DNA from: Pseudopedobacter saltans
GTDB lineage: Bacteria; Bacteroidota; Bacteroidia; Chitinophagales; Chitinophagaceae
DNA: 62,821 nt
NCBI GenBank assembly: GCA_003241175.1
Contig: QFOI01000001.1
Coordinates: 1 to 62,821, forward strand
Direction of reading: 5' to 3'
Shown here one piece after another: positions 17,481 to 27,559 of the stretch. Both the position numbers and the translations under genes were made by a program. A model generated the notes under the pieces. It had not been told where the DNA came from, made no database searches, and was given only the letters and a program-made list of their open reading frames with translations. Positions within the stretch are counted from its first letter, which is position 1; each line of letters opens with the position of its first letter.

Positions 17481-20324
17481 TTATAGTTTAAAGCGAATTC
17501 CGAATAAATAAGATATTTTATAAATGTCTTGTTGAACAAATATTTGCTTGGTTGGGTCACTTTGTCCTGGAATCTTGTTTAGCGTATTTCCTATCAGGTA
17601 AGGTTGTTTGATATAATACTTTGTTTTGGTATCAAGTAAGTTGTTAATCTTTCCATAGAGAGACAATCTTTTGAACAATTTTTTCTCAAAAGAAAAATCC
17701 AATTGACTATAAGGCGCCTGCCACGTATCCATATCATAGAAAGTATTTACCAAAGCAATTCTTTCACCAGTGTACACATATGCAATCTGTGCGTCTAATC
17801 CGATGCTTGGATTTTTATATATAAATGACAAATTTCCAATATGCTTCGCCTGACCTTGCAAAGGTCGTGTTTGATTACGGGATTGTGTAACGTTCACTTT
17901 AGTGGTGCTGTCATAATGTAAGAAGTATTTGCTTGTAGTTGCTGAACTATGTGTGTAGGTATAGTTAGCATTTATACCGAACTTTCCGAAAAACTTGGTA
18001 TAGACCGCTTCAATACCAAAGTTTTTAACATTTCCAATATTAGTGGGTGTAAGTATATTAGTGCCGGGAGAGGGGTTACCGCCAATCACACTATAATGGC
18101 TAAAAGTTACCTCAACAGGATTATAAAGTCTTTTAAAAAATGCTCCAATTAAAACTTGATCAGTTCCTTTTGGATATAATTCATATCTAAAATCATAATT
18201 ATCTGCAGTAGTATGTTTCAAATAAGGATTTCCTTGTTGTTCGTAAGCCTCATTTTCACTAGCAGGAATGTCCTGAGGAATTATTTCCACAAATCCAGGT
18301 CTTACCAAACTTCTAAAATAAGATGCTCTTAGGTTTTGACGATCGTCAAACGCATATTTTAAATGCAAACTAGGCAATACGTCTGTGTAGTAAATATGTC
18401 CTTTTCCCGCATTGACATCAGACGACAAATTAGTATTATAACGTTGGCTTGTGTTTTCAATACGGACACCACCTATTATTTGTAATTTTTGTAATAGATC
18501 TAATTTAAATTGTCCATATCCTGCAACTACATTCTCTTTGATAGAATAATTTCTACCAATACCAGTATTCCCATATGGAGCTGTTGCAGAGCCTGTCTTA
18601 AAATCCAAATTAGAAGATAATATATCCGAAAAAGAAGAATCCAAAGCAGTAAGACTATATTTTATATAATAATTATCTCTTATTTTATGTCTTGCCAATC
18701 CACCCCAACTGATCTCCAAATCATTATTAGATAGTTTTGTTTTATAAATAAAATTAAGATAACCAGATAAATCCTTATCGGAATTGTGTGCCCATATCGC
18801 ACTCATCGAAGGACTATTGGGGGTAAATATTAATGGCAATGATTGTGTACCATCCGCGTTTTTTGTTTTGGCATAGTCAACTTCAAAGTTGGCATAGTCC
18901 GGCGTCTGCTGACGAGCGACGGAATATGCTGCGGTCCAGTTAAATGATAATCTATCAGAAAGATTATGATCGCCGTGCAAGGTAGAATTATAAATTGTTT
19001 GTATTTGCCAGCGAGTCCTCGTATTGATTTTTACCTGTCCCAGATTAGTATTTACATCAGTATCGGAAGAAGATCTTGCCTGAAATTCATCCATTCTTAC
19101 ATAAAGGTTATATAAAGAGATTTTATTCTTATTGTTTATATTGTAATCAAACTTATTGTTTACAGCTATTCTTCGATTTTGAGTAGAATATTTATTATTT
19201 ACGGTAGCGTCAAACTGTGGATAGTTGTCCGTAATTTTCCCAGCAGCAGAAGATGGAAGTATAGTTGCGCCGGGGTATTGTGTGTTTAGTATTTGATCAG
19301 ATCCTCTATAGTTGTTTTGAAAACTAAGGCCTAGCACAAATCCGAGTTTTTTATCAAAAAAACGATTACCATAGGTCGCTCCAGCTTGGATGCTTGGTTG
19401 TGAAGCGTTACGTAATATAAGGTTTCTCCTAGGAAAATCTCCCACTTTTGCTAGGTAAGAAGGTCCGTTGATTTGTGCCGGAGATCGCTTATTAATTACA
19501 TTGGAGTTAAAAGTTTGAAACGGTCTATCACTAAACAAGGTTGAAGAACCAGCGGAAAAAAAACCACTAACAATTTGATAGTTTGGAGCATTTTTCATCA
19601 CCAGATTCATTATGCCACCAACTGCGTCGCCTTCTTTATCAGGAGTCAATGTTTTTATAACTTCCAGTCTCTCTAATAGGTCACTTGGAAACAAGTCCAT
19701 TGGAACATATCTATATTTATCATCTGGGCTAGGTATTTTTATACCATTTATTAATGTCGTATTATACCGTTGATCCATTCCTCGAATAATTGCATAACGT
19801 CCCTCACCATTACTACTCCGCTGTATAGTCACACCACTCATACGTTGTAGGGAATTCGCAACGGTTACATCAGGAGATATTTCGATTGCTCTCGCTGAAA
19901 GAGAATTTTGCAAACCGTCTGCATTCCGATCTATTAAAAATGATTTCCTGTCATCTCCGTTCTTATGACCAATCACTATTACTTCATTTAAACTATTTTT
20001 GTATAGTCCTATAGGAGTTGCCAATATTTCAGATGCATCTATATTGACCTCAACTAATTGTTCTTTATATCCTAAGTAGGAAACCCTTATTTTTATATTG
20101 CCAGTCGGAATTTTTCTCAGAACAAACGATCCATCTAAACCGGACTCTCCTAAAGGCTTTTTGTTTTCGCTATCATCGGACAGGTAAATTAATGCCCCTA
20201 CAATTGGTTCTTTGGATTCGGCATCTTGTATAGAACCTTTTAAGCTTCGATCATTTTGCGCATTTCCTAAGATAAAAGTAGACAACCCCAACAACAGTAA
20301 TACTATTCTAATTTTCATACACAT
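17481..20324 (-). CDS. TonB-dependent outer-membrane receptor (phosphatase operon)
   Basis: A 947-residue receptor with a signal peptide (to about residue 22, ILGNAQ), a CarboxypepD_reg-like domain (about 27-115), a plug domain (about 130-240, with GEGRYAIIRGMDQRYN and GDAVGGIMNL) and a C-terminal beta-barrel ending ISYLFGIRFKL with a terminal aromatic-hydrophobic strand. It imports a substrate across the outer membrane with energy from TonB-ExbBD. The adjacent beta-helix lipoprotein and MINPP phosphatase suggest an inositol phosphate or related phosphorylated compound (inference). No SusD partner is present. Met3 at 20318 is an equally good start. Confidence 0.88.
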   Translation of the reverse strand: MCMKIRIVLLLLGLSTFILGNAQNDRSLKGSIQDAESKEPIVGALIYLSDDSENKKPLGESGLDGSFVLRKIPTGNIKIRVSYLGYKEQLVEVNIDASEILATPIGLYKNSLNEVIVIGHKNGDDRKSFLIDRNADGLQNSLSARAIEISPDVTVANSLQRMSGVTIQRSSNGEGRYAIIRGMDQRYNTTLINGIKIPSPDDKYRYVPMDLFPSDLLERLEVIKTLTPDKEGDAVGGIMNLVMKNAPNYQIVSGFFSAGSSTLFSDRPFQTFNSNVINKRSPAQINGPSYLAKVGDFPRRNLILRNASQPSIQAGATYGNRFFDKKLGFVLGLSFQNNYRGSDQILNTQYPGATILPSSAAGKITDNYPQFDATVNNKYSTQNRRIAVNNKFDYNINNKNKISLYNLYVRMDEFQARSSSDTDVNTNLGQVKINTRTRWQIQTIYNSTLHGDHNLSDRLSFNWTAAYSVARQQTPDYANFEVDYAKTKNADGTQSLPLIFTPNSPSMSAIWAHNSDKDLSGYLNFIYKTKLSNNDLEISWGGLARHKIRDNYYIKYSLTALDSSFSDILSSNLDFKTGSATAPYGNTGIGRNYSIKENVVAGYGQFKLDLLQKLQIIGGVRIENTSQRYNTNLSSDVNAGKGHIYYTDVLPSLHLKYAFDDRQNLRASYFRSLVRPGFVEIIPQDIPASENEAYEQQGNPYLKHTTADNYDFRYELYPKGTDQVLIGAFFKRLYNPVEVTFSHYSVIGGNPSPGTNILTPTNIGNVKNFGIEAVYTKFFGKFGINANYTYTHSSATTSKYFLHYDSTTKVNVTQSRNQTRPLQGQAKHIGNLSFIYKNPSIGLDAQIAYVYTGERIALVNTFYDMDTWQAPYSQLDFSFEKKLFKRLSLYGKINNLLDTKTKYYIKQPYLIGNTLNKIPGQSDPTKQIFVQQDIYKISYLFGIRFKL

Positions 20325-20401
20325 TCCATTAAGGATTAGGAATGCAAATGAAGTTGAGTAATGTTACCCCAATATTAACGGTAGATTATTTAATTATTAA
20401 T

Positions 20402-20447
20402 AAAAAATACAGGGTCGGAGGTTACCGCCTCCGACCCTGTGTTTTTT
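20402..20447 (-). terminator. terminator of the beta-galactosidase gene (bidirectional)
   Basis: A 13-bp perfect GC-rich stem, ACAGGGTCGGAGG (20409-20421) with CCTCCGACCCTGT (20428-20440), flanked by A-run and T-run so that it can act on both strands. It lies just after the GH2 gene stop at 20459. Confidence 0.88.
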
Positions 20448-20458
20448 GTAGTACCATC

Positions 20459-23400
20459 TTATTTCAACCAGACGGAATAGCTGAATTGCGTGGTTTCCGG
20501 GAATACGCGGTACTCTTCCAGCGGTATCGGTCCACAACCCGCGGAACCAACACCAAGGGTCCTTGTACTGACACACAAAACTGTGTGCCTGGAAGGCGGA
20601 AGGTCTATCCTGTATTCCGAACGGTCCATTTCCTCATCGCTGTACGGCAACGCGGAGAATTGCAGCAAGGTATTGCCGCTGTTGATCTTCAGGCCGTCGC
20701 GACCTCCGTTGGAAAGGCTTACCCAACGGATATCTTCATGGTTACCCGCTTCCATCGGTTTTTCGTAAGGAGTCATCAAGGTTGTGGTGGAAGCACTGTA
20801 GACACCCACGTCCGAACCTATTTTCCTGTCCGCGTAGTTTTCCATTGGCCCACGTCCGAAATAACTTACACTATCTATGGACTTATCCAGGAACATCCGA
20901 ACTCCTATACGTGCCAGACTGAACTTTTGCCCTTCGAAACTGACACTGTTGGTGGCTTTTATCTCGCCTATACCACTGACGGTGTACGTGACTTTATGGT
21001 TTACTGCAAACCCGTTGGACCCCGTTCCCCTTAGATCTGCCTTTATGGTATACTGGTTGTCTGCATTTTTCTGTACCGAAACGTTTTTGGCCTTCCACTC
21101 GAGCTTTTTCAATCCGTTTCGGTCCCAGTCCCAATACGCCCACATGTCGTCGTCACGGTGCGGAGCTCTCCAAAGGTGAAGCATAGGACCACTCTGGTTT
21201 TCAAGTAGCTCCTTTCCGTTTTTCTGAAGGGAGGAAAATGTTGCTTTTCTTTTGTCAAAAACAATGGTAAAACCGGTTCCGTTTATCTTTATCAGGTCTG
21301 AAGTTTCCTCCATTTGCAGCGGATCACCGTTTGTAGTTACAGGCAGATCCACTTTAGGCTTTGGCAGTTCCAGCTGGATACCCGCAACCTCAAATCCCCT
21401 GTCTGCCCACAATGTAGCGTTTTTAAGGTCGAAAGAAACCCTTACGAAATATTCTTTTCCCGGGGTTGCCTTCAGTTTGTAGGGTATGGCGATTTCCTTT
21501 TCGGCACCAGGTAAAAGCGATCCTACTTTTAGAGGACCCGAAGAGATGACTTTTCCGTTTTCACTCAATGTCCATTTCGCTTCCAGACTATCCAGATTGG
21601 TAAACTGGTACCTGTTTTTAATCTTGAAGGTTTGTTTGGCAAAATCGACGGGCGTAACACTAATCCATTGGTAGACTCTTTTCAGCTCTGGATATTGGGG
21701 TTTCAAAGTCCTATCGGAAAAAACAACGCCTTTGTGTATGAAGAACCTGTCGTTGGGAACTTCCCCAAAACCACCACCATAAGCCGTAATCGGATGTTTG
21801 GGGTCGCGGTTGTTGTACAATCCTTGATCCTGCCATTCCCAAACGGCGCCTCCCAACAAGGTTGGGTATTTGTCGAACAGTTCATTGTATTTATCAATAG
21901 AACCCATAGAGTTGAACATCGTATGGGCATATTCACATAGGTAAAACGGTTTTGTCAGGTCAGTGGATTGGGCATTTTTTTCCACGTTATAGATGTCGGT
22001 ATACATACGACTATCAATGCTGGCAGGATTGTTTTTACCAATACCAAAACCTTCATAGTGGAACTGTCTGGTTGAGTCTATCTTTTGAATCGTACTAAGT
22101 GCCGCACGGAAATTAGAACCACCGTCACCACATTCGTTACCCAGTGACCAGATAATCACGGAAGGATGATTCTTGAAGTTTTCCACGTTTGCGACATTTC
22201 GATCAATGATTGCAGACTTTATGGTTGGTTCCTCATCGAATTCACCCATAGCCCCGTGGCATTCCAGGTTGGCTTCCGCGACAAGGTAAATACCGTACTC
22301 ATCGCACAGTTCGTACCACCGAGGATCGTCCGAATAGTGGCAGGTACGCACATGGTTGCTGTTGGTCTGCTTGATCAACAACATGTCCCGAATCATCTGT
22401 TCCTCGGTGATGGCGTGACCGTTGTCCGGCCAATTTTCGTGCCGGTTGACGCCCTTTAGTTTTATTGGGACGCCATTGACCATGAAGAGCCTGTTCCTTA
22501 TCTCGATGTTTCTGAACCCAGTTTTGGCGGAAAGAATTTCTTCGTCTTTCGAACCTTTTTTGAGTTTCAGAACAGTCGTGTAGAGGACAGGTGTTTCGGC
22601 CGTCCACTTCTTGGGGTTTTTAACGGGAAAGGACAGCTCGACCGTGGTTTCCTGGTTGGGTTGCAAGGCGGGTACTTGGACAGAAGCGCTGGTAACCTTT
22701 ACCTTTCCGTCATAAAGAATGGCTTCCAGAGTTTTTGCTTCGGAAGGCTTATTGTCATAGTTGTGGATTTTTACCTTTACCTTTTCCGTCGCATCCTTGT
22801 ATTGGGCATCAAGGTCCGTTTTCACAAAGAAATCCTGCATGTGTTGCTTGGGACTGCTCCAGAGGGAGACGTTACGGAAGATCCCGCTCAGCTTCCACAT
22901 ATCCTGGTCTTCCAGGTAACTGCCCACCGTGAAGCGGTATACCTCCACGGCAATGCTGTTCTGGCCAGGTTTGACATATTGGGTTATGTCGAATTCCGCT
23001 GCGTTGCGGCTGTTGACACTGTAACCGACTTTTTGCCCATTTATCCAAAGGAAAAATCCTGCATCCACGCCGTCAAACGTCACAAATATCTGTCTGCCAT
23101 CCCAAGACTGTGGTACTTCGAAGTTTCTCCTGTAGCTTCCTACGGGATTACGTTCACGGTAGGTCGTGTAGCTGACTGGTGGCGCGCTCATGACGTGGGG
23201 ATAGTCCTTTTTGAATATGTAGGTGTAGTTGCTGTAGTCCGGCGTACCGTAGCCCTGCATGCCCCAGTTGGAAGGAACCCTGATGTCCGCCCATTGGGAA
23301 ACGTCGTAATCCGTCCTGTAGAAGTCGACAGGACGCTTCTGCGGCCATGACACCCAGTGGAACTTCCACGTTCCGTTGAGGGTGCGGTAGTAGGACGACG

Positions 23401-23626
23401 CATGGCGGTCCGCCGCCAGGGCCTCCCTTTCGTTCAGGTAAGGCATCAGGGTGGCGTGCGCTGGCAGCTTGTTGATGCCTAGGCATTCCGGGTCCTCGAT
23501 CTCCCTAGGCACAGAAGCTGTGTCGACTGCCGTAAAAAGCTGATTTGCCAGATCCCTTTGCGCCATCAATGATGTTGTTGCCAGTGATAGCAAAGAAACA
23601 CAGGCTAGTGAAAATATTCCTTTCAT
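20459..23626 (-). CDS. glycoside hydrolase family 2 beta-galactosidase (LacZ-like)
   Basis: A 1055-residue secreted enzyme: signal peptide to about residue 22, sugar-binding domain (about 45-260), immunoglobulin-like domain, TIM barrel (about 375-680) with acid/base Glu498 in SLGNECG and nucleophile Glu565 in LCEYAH, then a further beta-sandwich and the C-terminal Bgal_small_N domain. This full LacZ layout points to beta-galactosidase on beta-linked galactosides in the periplasm. The gene has much higher GC than its neighbours (41 of 60 bases at 23401-23460 by hand count), and its 3' end is marked by a GC-rich terminator, suggesting recent acquisition. Confidence 0.92.
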   Translation of the reverse strand: MKGIFSLACVSLLSLATTSLMAQRDLANQLFTAVDTASVPREIEDPECLGINKLPAHATLMPYLNEREALAADRHASSYYRTLNGTWKFHWVSWPQKRPVDFYRTDYDVSQWADIRVPSNWGMQGYGTPDYSNYTYIFKKDYPHVMSAPPVSYTTYRERNPVGSYRRNFEVPQSWDGRQIFVTFDGVDAGFFLWINGQKVGYSVNSRNAAEFDITQYVKPGQNSIAVEVYRFTVGSYLEDQDMWKLSGIFRNVSLWSSPKQHMQDFFVKTDLDAQYKDATEKVKVKIHNYDNKPSEAKTLEAILYDGKVKVTSASVQVPALQPNQETTVELSFPVKNPKKWTAETPVLYTTVLKLKKGSKDEEILSAKTGFRNIEIRNRLFMVNGVPIKLKGVNRHENWPDNGHAITEEQMIRDMLLIKQTNSNHVRTCHYSDDPRWYELCDEYGIYLVAEANLECHGAMGEFDEEPTIKSAIIDRNVANVENFKNHPSVIIWSLGNECGDGGSNFRAALSTIQKIDSTRQFHYEGFGIGKNNPASIDSRMYTDIYNVEKNAQSTDLTKPFYLCEYAHTMFNSMGSIDKYNELFDKYPTLLGGAVWEWQDQGLYNNRDPKHPITAYGGGFGEVPNDRFFIHKGVVFSDRTLKPQYPELKRVYQWISVTPVDFAKQTFKIKNRYQFTNLDSLEAKWTLSENGKVISSGPLKVGSLLPGAEKEIAIPYKLKATPGKEYFVRVSFDLKNATLWADRGFEVAGIQLELPKPKVDLPVTTNGDPLQMEETSDLIKINGTGFTIVFDKRKATFSSLQKNGKELLENQSGPMLHLWRAPHRDDDMWAYWDWDRNGLKKLEWKAKNVSVQKNADNQYTIKADLRGTGSNGFAVNHKVTYTVSGIGEIKATNSVSFEGQKFSLARIGVRMFLDKSIDSVSYFGRGPMENYADRKIGSDVGVYSASTTTLMTPYEKPMEAGNHEDIRWVSLSNGGRDGLKINSGNTLLQFSALPYSDEEMDRSEYRIDLPPSRHTVLCVSTRTLGVGSAGCGPIPLEEYRVFPETTQFSYSVWLK

Positions 23627-23786
23627 AATATAATTGAAAAGTTCGCAAGTTTTGAATGCTATAAAAATATAGACATTGTATGGAATACAGTTTTAATACA
23701 CTGTTAACGAGTATAGTAGACAAAAACAAGACATTGTTTTTGATAAAAAATCTACTTTTAAACTCCAACATAAAACTTTTCAAATA

Positions 23787-25514
23787 ATGAAAGTAAAGCA
23801 TTACTTCTTTTGTCTTTTTGGTATTTTCCTTTTTCAAAAAGTATCTGCACAGCTTACTGCTTTTGAAAAAGACTCTGCAAAAAATACAACCGCCCAATAT
23901 TCGGAATTAATAAGTTTTTATAAAGCGCTAGCAGAAAAATATCCCCATCAATGCCATTTGTTTACGTATGGAACAACTGATGTAGGGAAACCGTTACAAC
24001 TATTTGTACTTTCTCAGGATGGTACTTTTGATGCGAAAAAACTACGCCTACAAAACAAAAGCGTCCTCCTGATTAACAACGGAATTCATCCGGGAGAACC
24101 AGAAGGTATTGATGCGTCTATGATGTTGGCAAGAGACTTGCTGAAACAAAAACGCATCCCTCCAAAAGTTGCTATTTGCATAATACCCGTTTACAATATT
24201 GATGGCATGTTAAATCGTGGTGTTTCCCGCGTCAATCAAAATGGACCTCGTAGTTATGGATTTAGAGGCAATAAGCAAAATTTGAATCTTAATAGAGATT
24301 TTATAAAAACGGAGTCAAGCAACAGTTACTCATTCCAAAAAATTTTCAATATTTGGAATCCGGATGTATTGATTGACAACCACACGAGTGATGGGGCGGA
24401 CTACCAATATATAATGACATTGATAGAAACACAAAAGAATAAATTCAATCCAATACTTGCGGATTACATGCACGAAAAATTTACACTTCAACTCTATAGC
24501 CGTATGGGTGAAAAAGGCTACAAACTCATACCTTATGTTGACTTTGCAGGAGAAACCCCTGAGTCAGGCATCAATGAATATTTGGAAACTCCACGCTATT
24601 CAACAGGATACGCTGCCTTACACAATACAATTGCGTATATGCCTGAGACACATATGTGGAAGCCATTTAAAGAGCGTGTTGAGTCTACTTATGATCTAAT
24701 GCGCTTTACGATTAATATCATGTCGGAACAGGGAGATACTTTAGTAGAAAAAAGAGCTATCGCCAATAACTATACCGCACATCAAACGACATTTCCGTTG
24801 CAATGGACTTTGGATACAACACATTACAGTGTCATACCTTTTTATGGTTACGAGCCACAACATAAGCTCAGTGAGGTTTCTGGTTACCAAAGATTGTTTT
24901 ATGATCGTAGCAAACCATTTACCAGAGATATCAAACTATATAATCATTATCAAGCATCTCTATCGGTTAAGGCGCCTAGTGCTTACATAATACCTGGAGC
25001 TTACCAAAAGATTATAAATCTCCTTCAAATTAATGGAGTAAAAATGAGACGATTAACAAAAGATACCACAGTTAGCGCAGATTTTTACTATATAGGCAAT
25101 TTCAAAACAAGCAATACATTATATGAAGGACATTACATACATAGTGATGTAAATATCAATACACAACGACTTACGATGCCTTTCTATGAAGGAGACATTA
25201 TAGTTCCCGTAAATCAGATCACTAATCGTTATATAGTTGAGACCTTGGAACCACAAGCAATGGATTCGTACTTTTCTTGGAACTTTTTTGATCCTATTCT
25301 ATCTCAAAAAGAGTATTTTTCAGACTATATTTTCGAAGATTACGCTGCTCAATATCTAAAAGAAAATCCTGAATTAAGAAAAGAACTAGAAAAAGCAAAA
25401 CTTGAAAATGAATCGCTTAGAAACAGTGCTAGAAAACAATTGGAATGGGTTTACCAGCACTCGCCCTATCACGAAAAAACACACAATCTATATCCAATAG
25501 GAAGAATTATGTAA
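23787..25514 (+). CDS. M14 family zinc carboxypeptidase
   Basis: A 575-residue secreted metallopeptidase. The signal peptide ends near KVSAQ (22). The M14 zinc site is visible as HPGE (His101, Glu104) and the third ligand in DNHTS (His199); NLNRDF (about 167-172) is the substrate-arginine region and Glu287 in YMPETHMW is the likely general base. After about residue 310 comes a beta-rich region of unknown role. It should release C-terminal residues or cleave peptide/murein-type bonds outside the cytosol. It is divergent from the beta-galactosidase and ends in a hairpin convergent with the fucosidase gene. Confidence 0.86.
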   Translation: MKVKHYFFCLFGIFLFQKVSAQLTAFEKDSAKNTTAQYSELISFYKALAEKYPHQCHLFTYGTTDVGKPLQLFVLSQDGTFDAKKLRLQNKSVLLINNGIHPGEPEGIDASMMLARDLLKQKRIPPKVAICIIPVYNIDGMLNRGVSRVNQNGPRSYGFRGNKQNLNLNRDFIKTESSNSYSFQKIFNIWNPDVLIDNHTSDGADYQYIMTLIETQKNKFNPILADYMHEKFTLQLYSRMGEKGYKLIPYVDFAGETPESGINEYLETPRYSTGYAALHNTIAYMPETHMWKPFKERVESTYDLMRFTINIMSEQGDTLVEKRAIANNYTAHQTTFPLQWTLDTTHYSVIPFYGYEPQHKLSEVSGYQRLFYDRSKPFTRDIKLYNHYQASLSVKAPSAYIIPGAYQKIINLLQINGVKMRRLTKDTTVSADFYYIGNFKTSNTLYEGHYIHSDVNINTQRLTMPFYEGDIIVPVNQITNRYIVETLEPQAMDSYFSWNFFDPILSQKEYFSDYIFEDYAAQYLKENPELRKELEKAKLENESLRNSARKQLEWVYQHSPYHEKTHNLYPIGRIM

Positions 25515-25520
25515 AAATGA

Positions 25521-25553
25521 TCTTACCAACTATGCAAGGTATAGTTGGTAAGA
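25521..25553 (+). terminator. hairpin at the 3' end of the M14 gene
   Basis: TCTTACCAACTAT (25521-25533) pairs perfectly with ATAGTTGGTAAGA (25541-25553), seven-base loop. The tail is only moderately T-rich, so this may be a transcript end or bidirectional terminator between convergent genes rather than a strong intrinsic terminator. Confidence 0.5.
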
Positions 25554-25559
25554 CTTATC

Positions 25560-27443
25560 TTATTTCAAAAGTTTTATTTCCGCAACGGAAAAAGTAGATT
25601 CATTAAAGTCTTTTGGTTTAAACTTAATGTATTTAGTCTGAATGGCCTGTGGAAAGCGAATTGTTTGACCAATCGGATTAGCAACTATATTGGAAAACTC
25701 ACCGGACTTAACCTCTGACCATTTGTTCCCGTCTTCACTTTGCCAAATAGTATATTGGTGTACAATACCTTCTTTTTTCTTGTCTTGACGAGGCAAATAA
25801 TAGAAACCTTTAATAGGAGAGTTGAGTTCGATTACCAAACCATTATCTGACGAAACCATATCAAATGTTGTATTGTTTTGATCTGTCATAGCTGTTAAAT
25901 CGGATGGCTGTATTATTTTATACTCATCAGATGACAAATAATGGATGGTTTTGCTGCTGACTTTAGGTTTATAATCCACTTCTGCTTCCGAAAAAAGACC
26001 GAAGTCACTCAACGTTGGAGCAACAGGTGCGAAAAGATTTAAGCGAATTTTGGTAGTGGAAATAGGCGTTTTTAGTTTGATCAAGCGATTAGCTCCGATA
26101 CTTTGTACAGAGGCAATTTGCTTCCAGTTACCATTGTCCCAATACGCTACTTGTACACTGTCCATCCTTTGACCCAATTTGATATTTTCCCTTAGTTGGA
26201 TAAGGTCAAATTTTGCTTCTTTTTTTAGTGTTAGTTCCAGCGTTGGACTATGTTCCTGATCTTCTGATGCATAGTAAGAATATCTATCTCCGTCCAAAAT
26301 ATTGTTAGGGGAAAACATCTTTGCGGATCCGCGAAGATTAGATGCTTTTATAGTTGCCCCTTTTGCGAAATTGACAGCAAATGTTTTCTTTAGTTTTTCT
26401 CCAAACAAATTTAAAGTGTGCACATCTTCTTCACTTAAAATGCCTTCGGTAGTCGGCGAAAGTCCTAAATCTAAACAAGCACTTCTTCCAACAGAATTAA
26501 GATAAAGTTTGAATAATTGATTTGGCGATTTAGATTTACCATCTTCGTCAGGATGATAAAACCAACCTGGCCTTACAGCAACATCGCACTCCGCAGGAAT
26601 CCATTGATCCCCATTGCGAGTGCCTGTCGCATGAAGATCGTCTTTGACATATCCTGGAGCTGGTTTTTTACCGTTTATTCCACGAAGAGTAATGGTTTCC
26701 CAAGAAGGATTATCCGCCATGCCTTGTTCATTGCCGACCCATCTAACATCCCAGCCAACATCTGAAAATATTACCGCATTGGGTTGTAATTTTCTAACAA
26801 TGGGCCATGTTTTGGTATCCCATTCATAGTAGGAAGAGCGATCTACCAAGCGTTGCTCATTTTTTCCTCCATAATAACCATTACCACCATTGGCGCCATC
26901 GTGCCAAGACATAAATAGTGGACCATATTAGGTCATTAGTTCGGTCAATTCAACACGATAGGCATCTGTGTATGCACTCGTTCCATAACGTGTATCGTTA
27001 CGATCCCAAGCGGAAAGATAGGTTCCAAATTTTAAATTGTTTTTTGCCGCTGCTTTTTGGAATGCTCCTACGACATCGCCTTTGCCATTGAGCCAACTGG
27101 ATTTTGAAATATTATAGTCTGTGGCTTTCGTAGGCCAAAGACAAAAGCCATCGTGGTGTTTCGCAACTATAATCAATCCTTTTAAACCTGCAGATGCAGC
27201 TGCTTTAGCAACTTGGTTGGCATCAAAACGTGTTGGATTAAACAAAGACGGTTCTGCATCTCCATATCCCCATTCTTGATCTTGAAACGTAGTGGGCGTA
27301 AAATGTACTAAAGCATACATTTCCATTTCTTGCCAACGAAGTTGTCTTTCGGTTGGAAGCACGCCATAGGGAGCTGGAGCGTTCTGAGCCAAACCTGCGA
27401 GTGGACTCAGTAAGAAAATGGGAAGCAATTTTTTTATTTTCAT
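25560..27443 (-). pseudogene. GH29 alpha-L-fucosidase interrupted by one in-frame TAA
   Basis: Two open stretches, 27443-26931 (171 codons) and 26927-25560, lie in the same frame and are separated only by TAA at 26930-26928. Together they make 627 codons of a GH29 alpha-L-fucosidase: signal peptide (to about residue 20, AGLAQ), catalytic barrel with KHHDGFCLWPT, the nucleophile aspartate in SWHDGANG (Asp182 counting the stop as 172), then IFSDVGWDVRWVGNE and C-terminal discoidin-like domains. The stop replaces one residue in ELMT-x-YGPLF, ten positions before the nucleophile, so the first product is inactive. An internal ATG at 26912 could start only a fragment without the N-terminal barrel strands. 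No other disruption is visible. Confidence 0.88.
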
Positions 27444-27505
27444 ATGGGAAAATTAATTCATTTCTTTAAAAATTGCGCTCACAATCGATTGTTTCTCCTA
27501 TAGAC

Positions 27506-27540
27506 AAAAAAATAGTCGCTGTCAAAACAGCGACTATTTT
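27506..27540 (-). terminator. terminator of the second TonB receptor gene
   Basis: AAAATAGTCGCTGT (27509-27522) pairs perfectly with ACAGCGACTATTTT (27527-27540) around CAAA. On the minus strand it is followed by seven T. It lies between the receptor and the fucosidase gene, so the latter needs its own promoter. Confidence 0.85.
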
Positions 27541-27559
27541 ACAATGGAAGACTATAAAA

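Noticed and set aside
20342..21034. 230-codon plus-strand open frame opposite the beta-galactosidase gene
   Set aside because: It runs antisense to a clear GH2 gene and through its terminator; the high GC of this gene makes such long shadow frames likely. The 229-codon frame at 22661-23350 was dropped for the same reason.
26912..26930. Frameshift between the two parts of the fucosidase gene
   Set aside because: Both parts are in the same frame and only a TAA codon separates them. Recoding by selenocysteine or pyrrolysine would need TGA or TAG, so it was also set aside.
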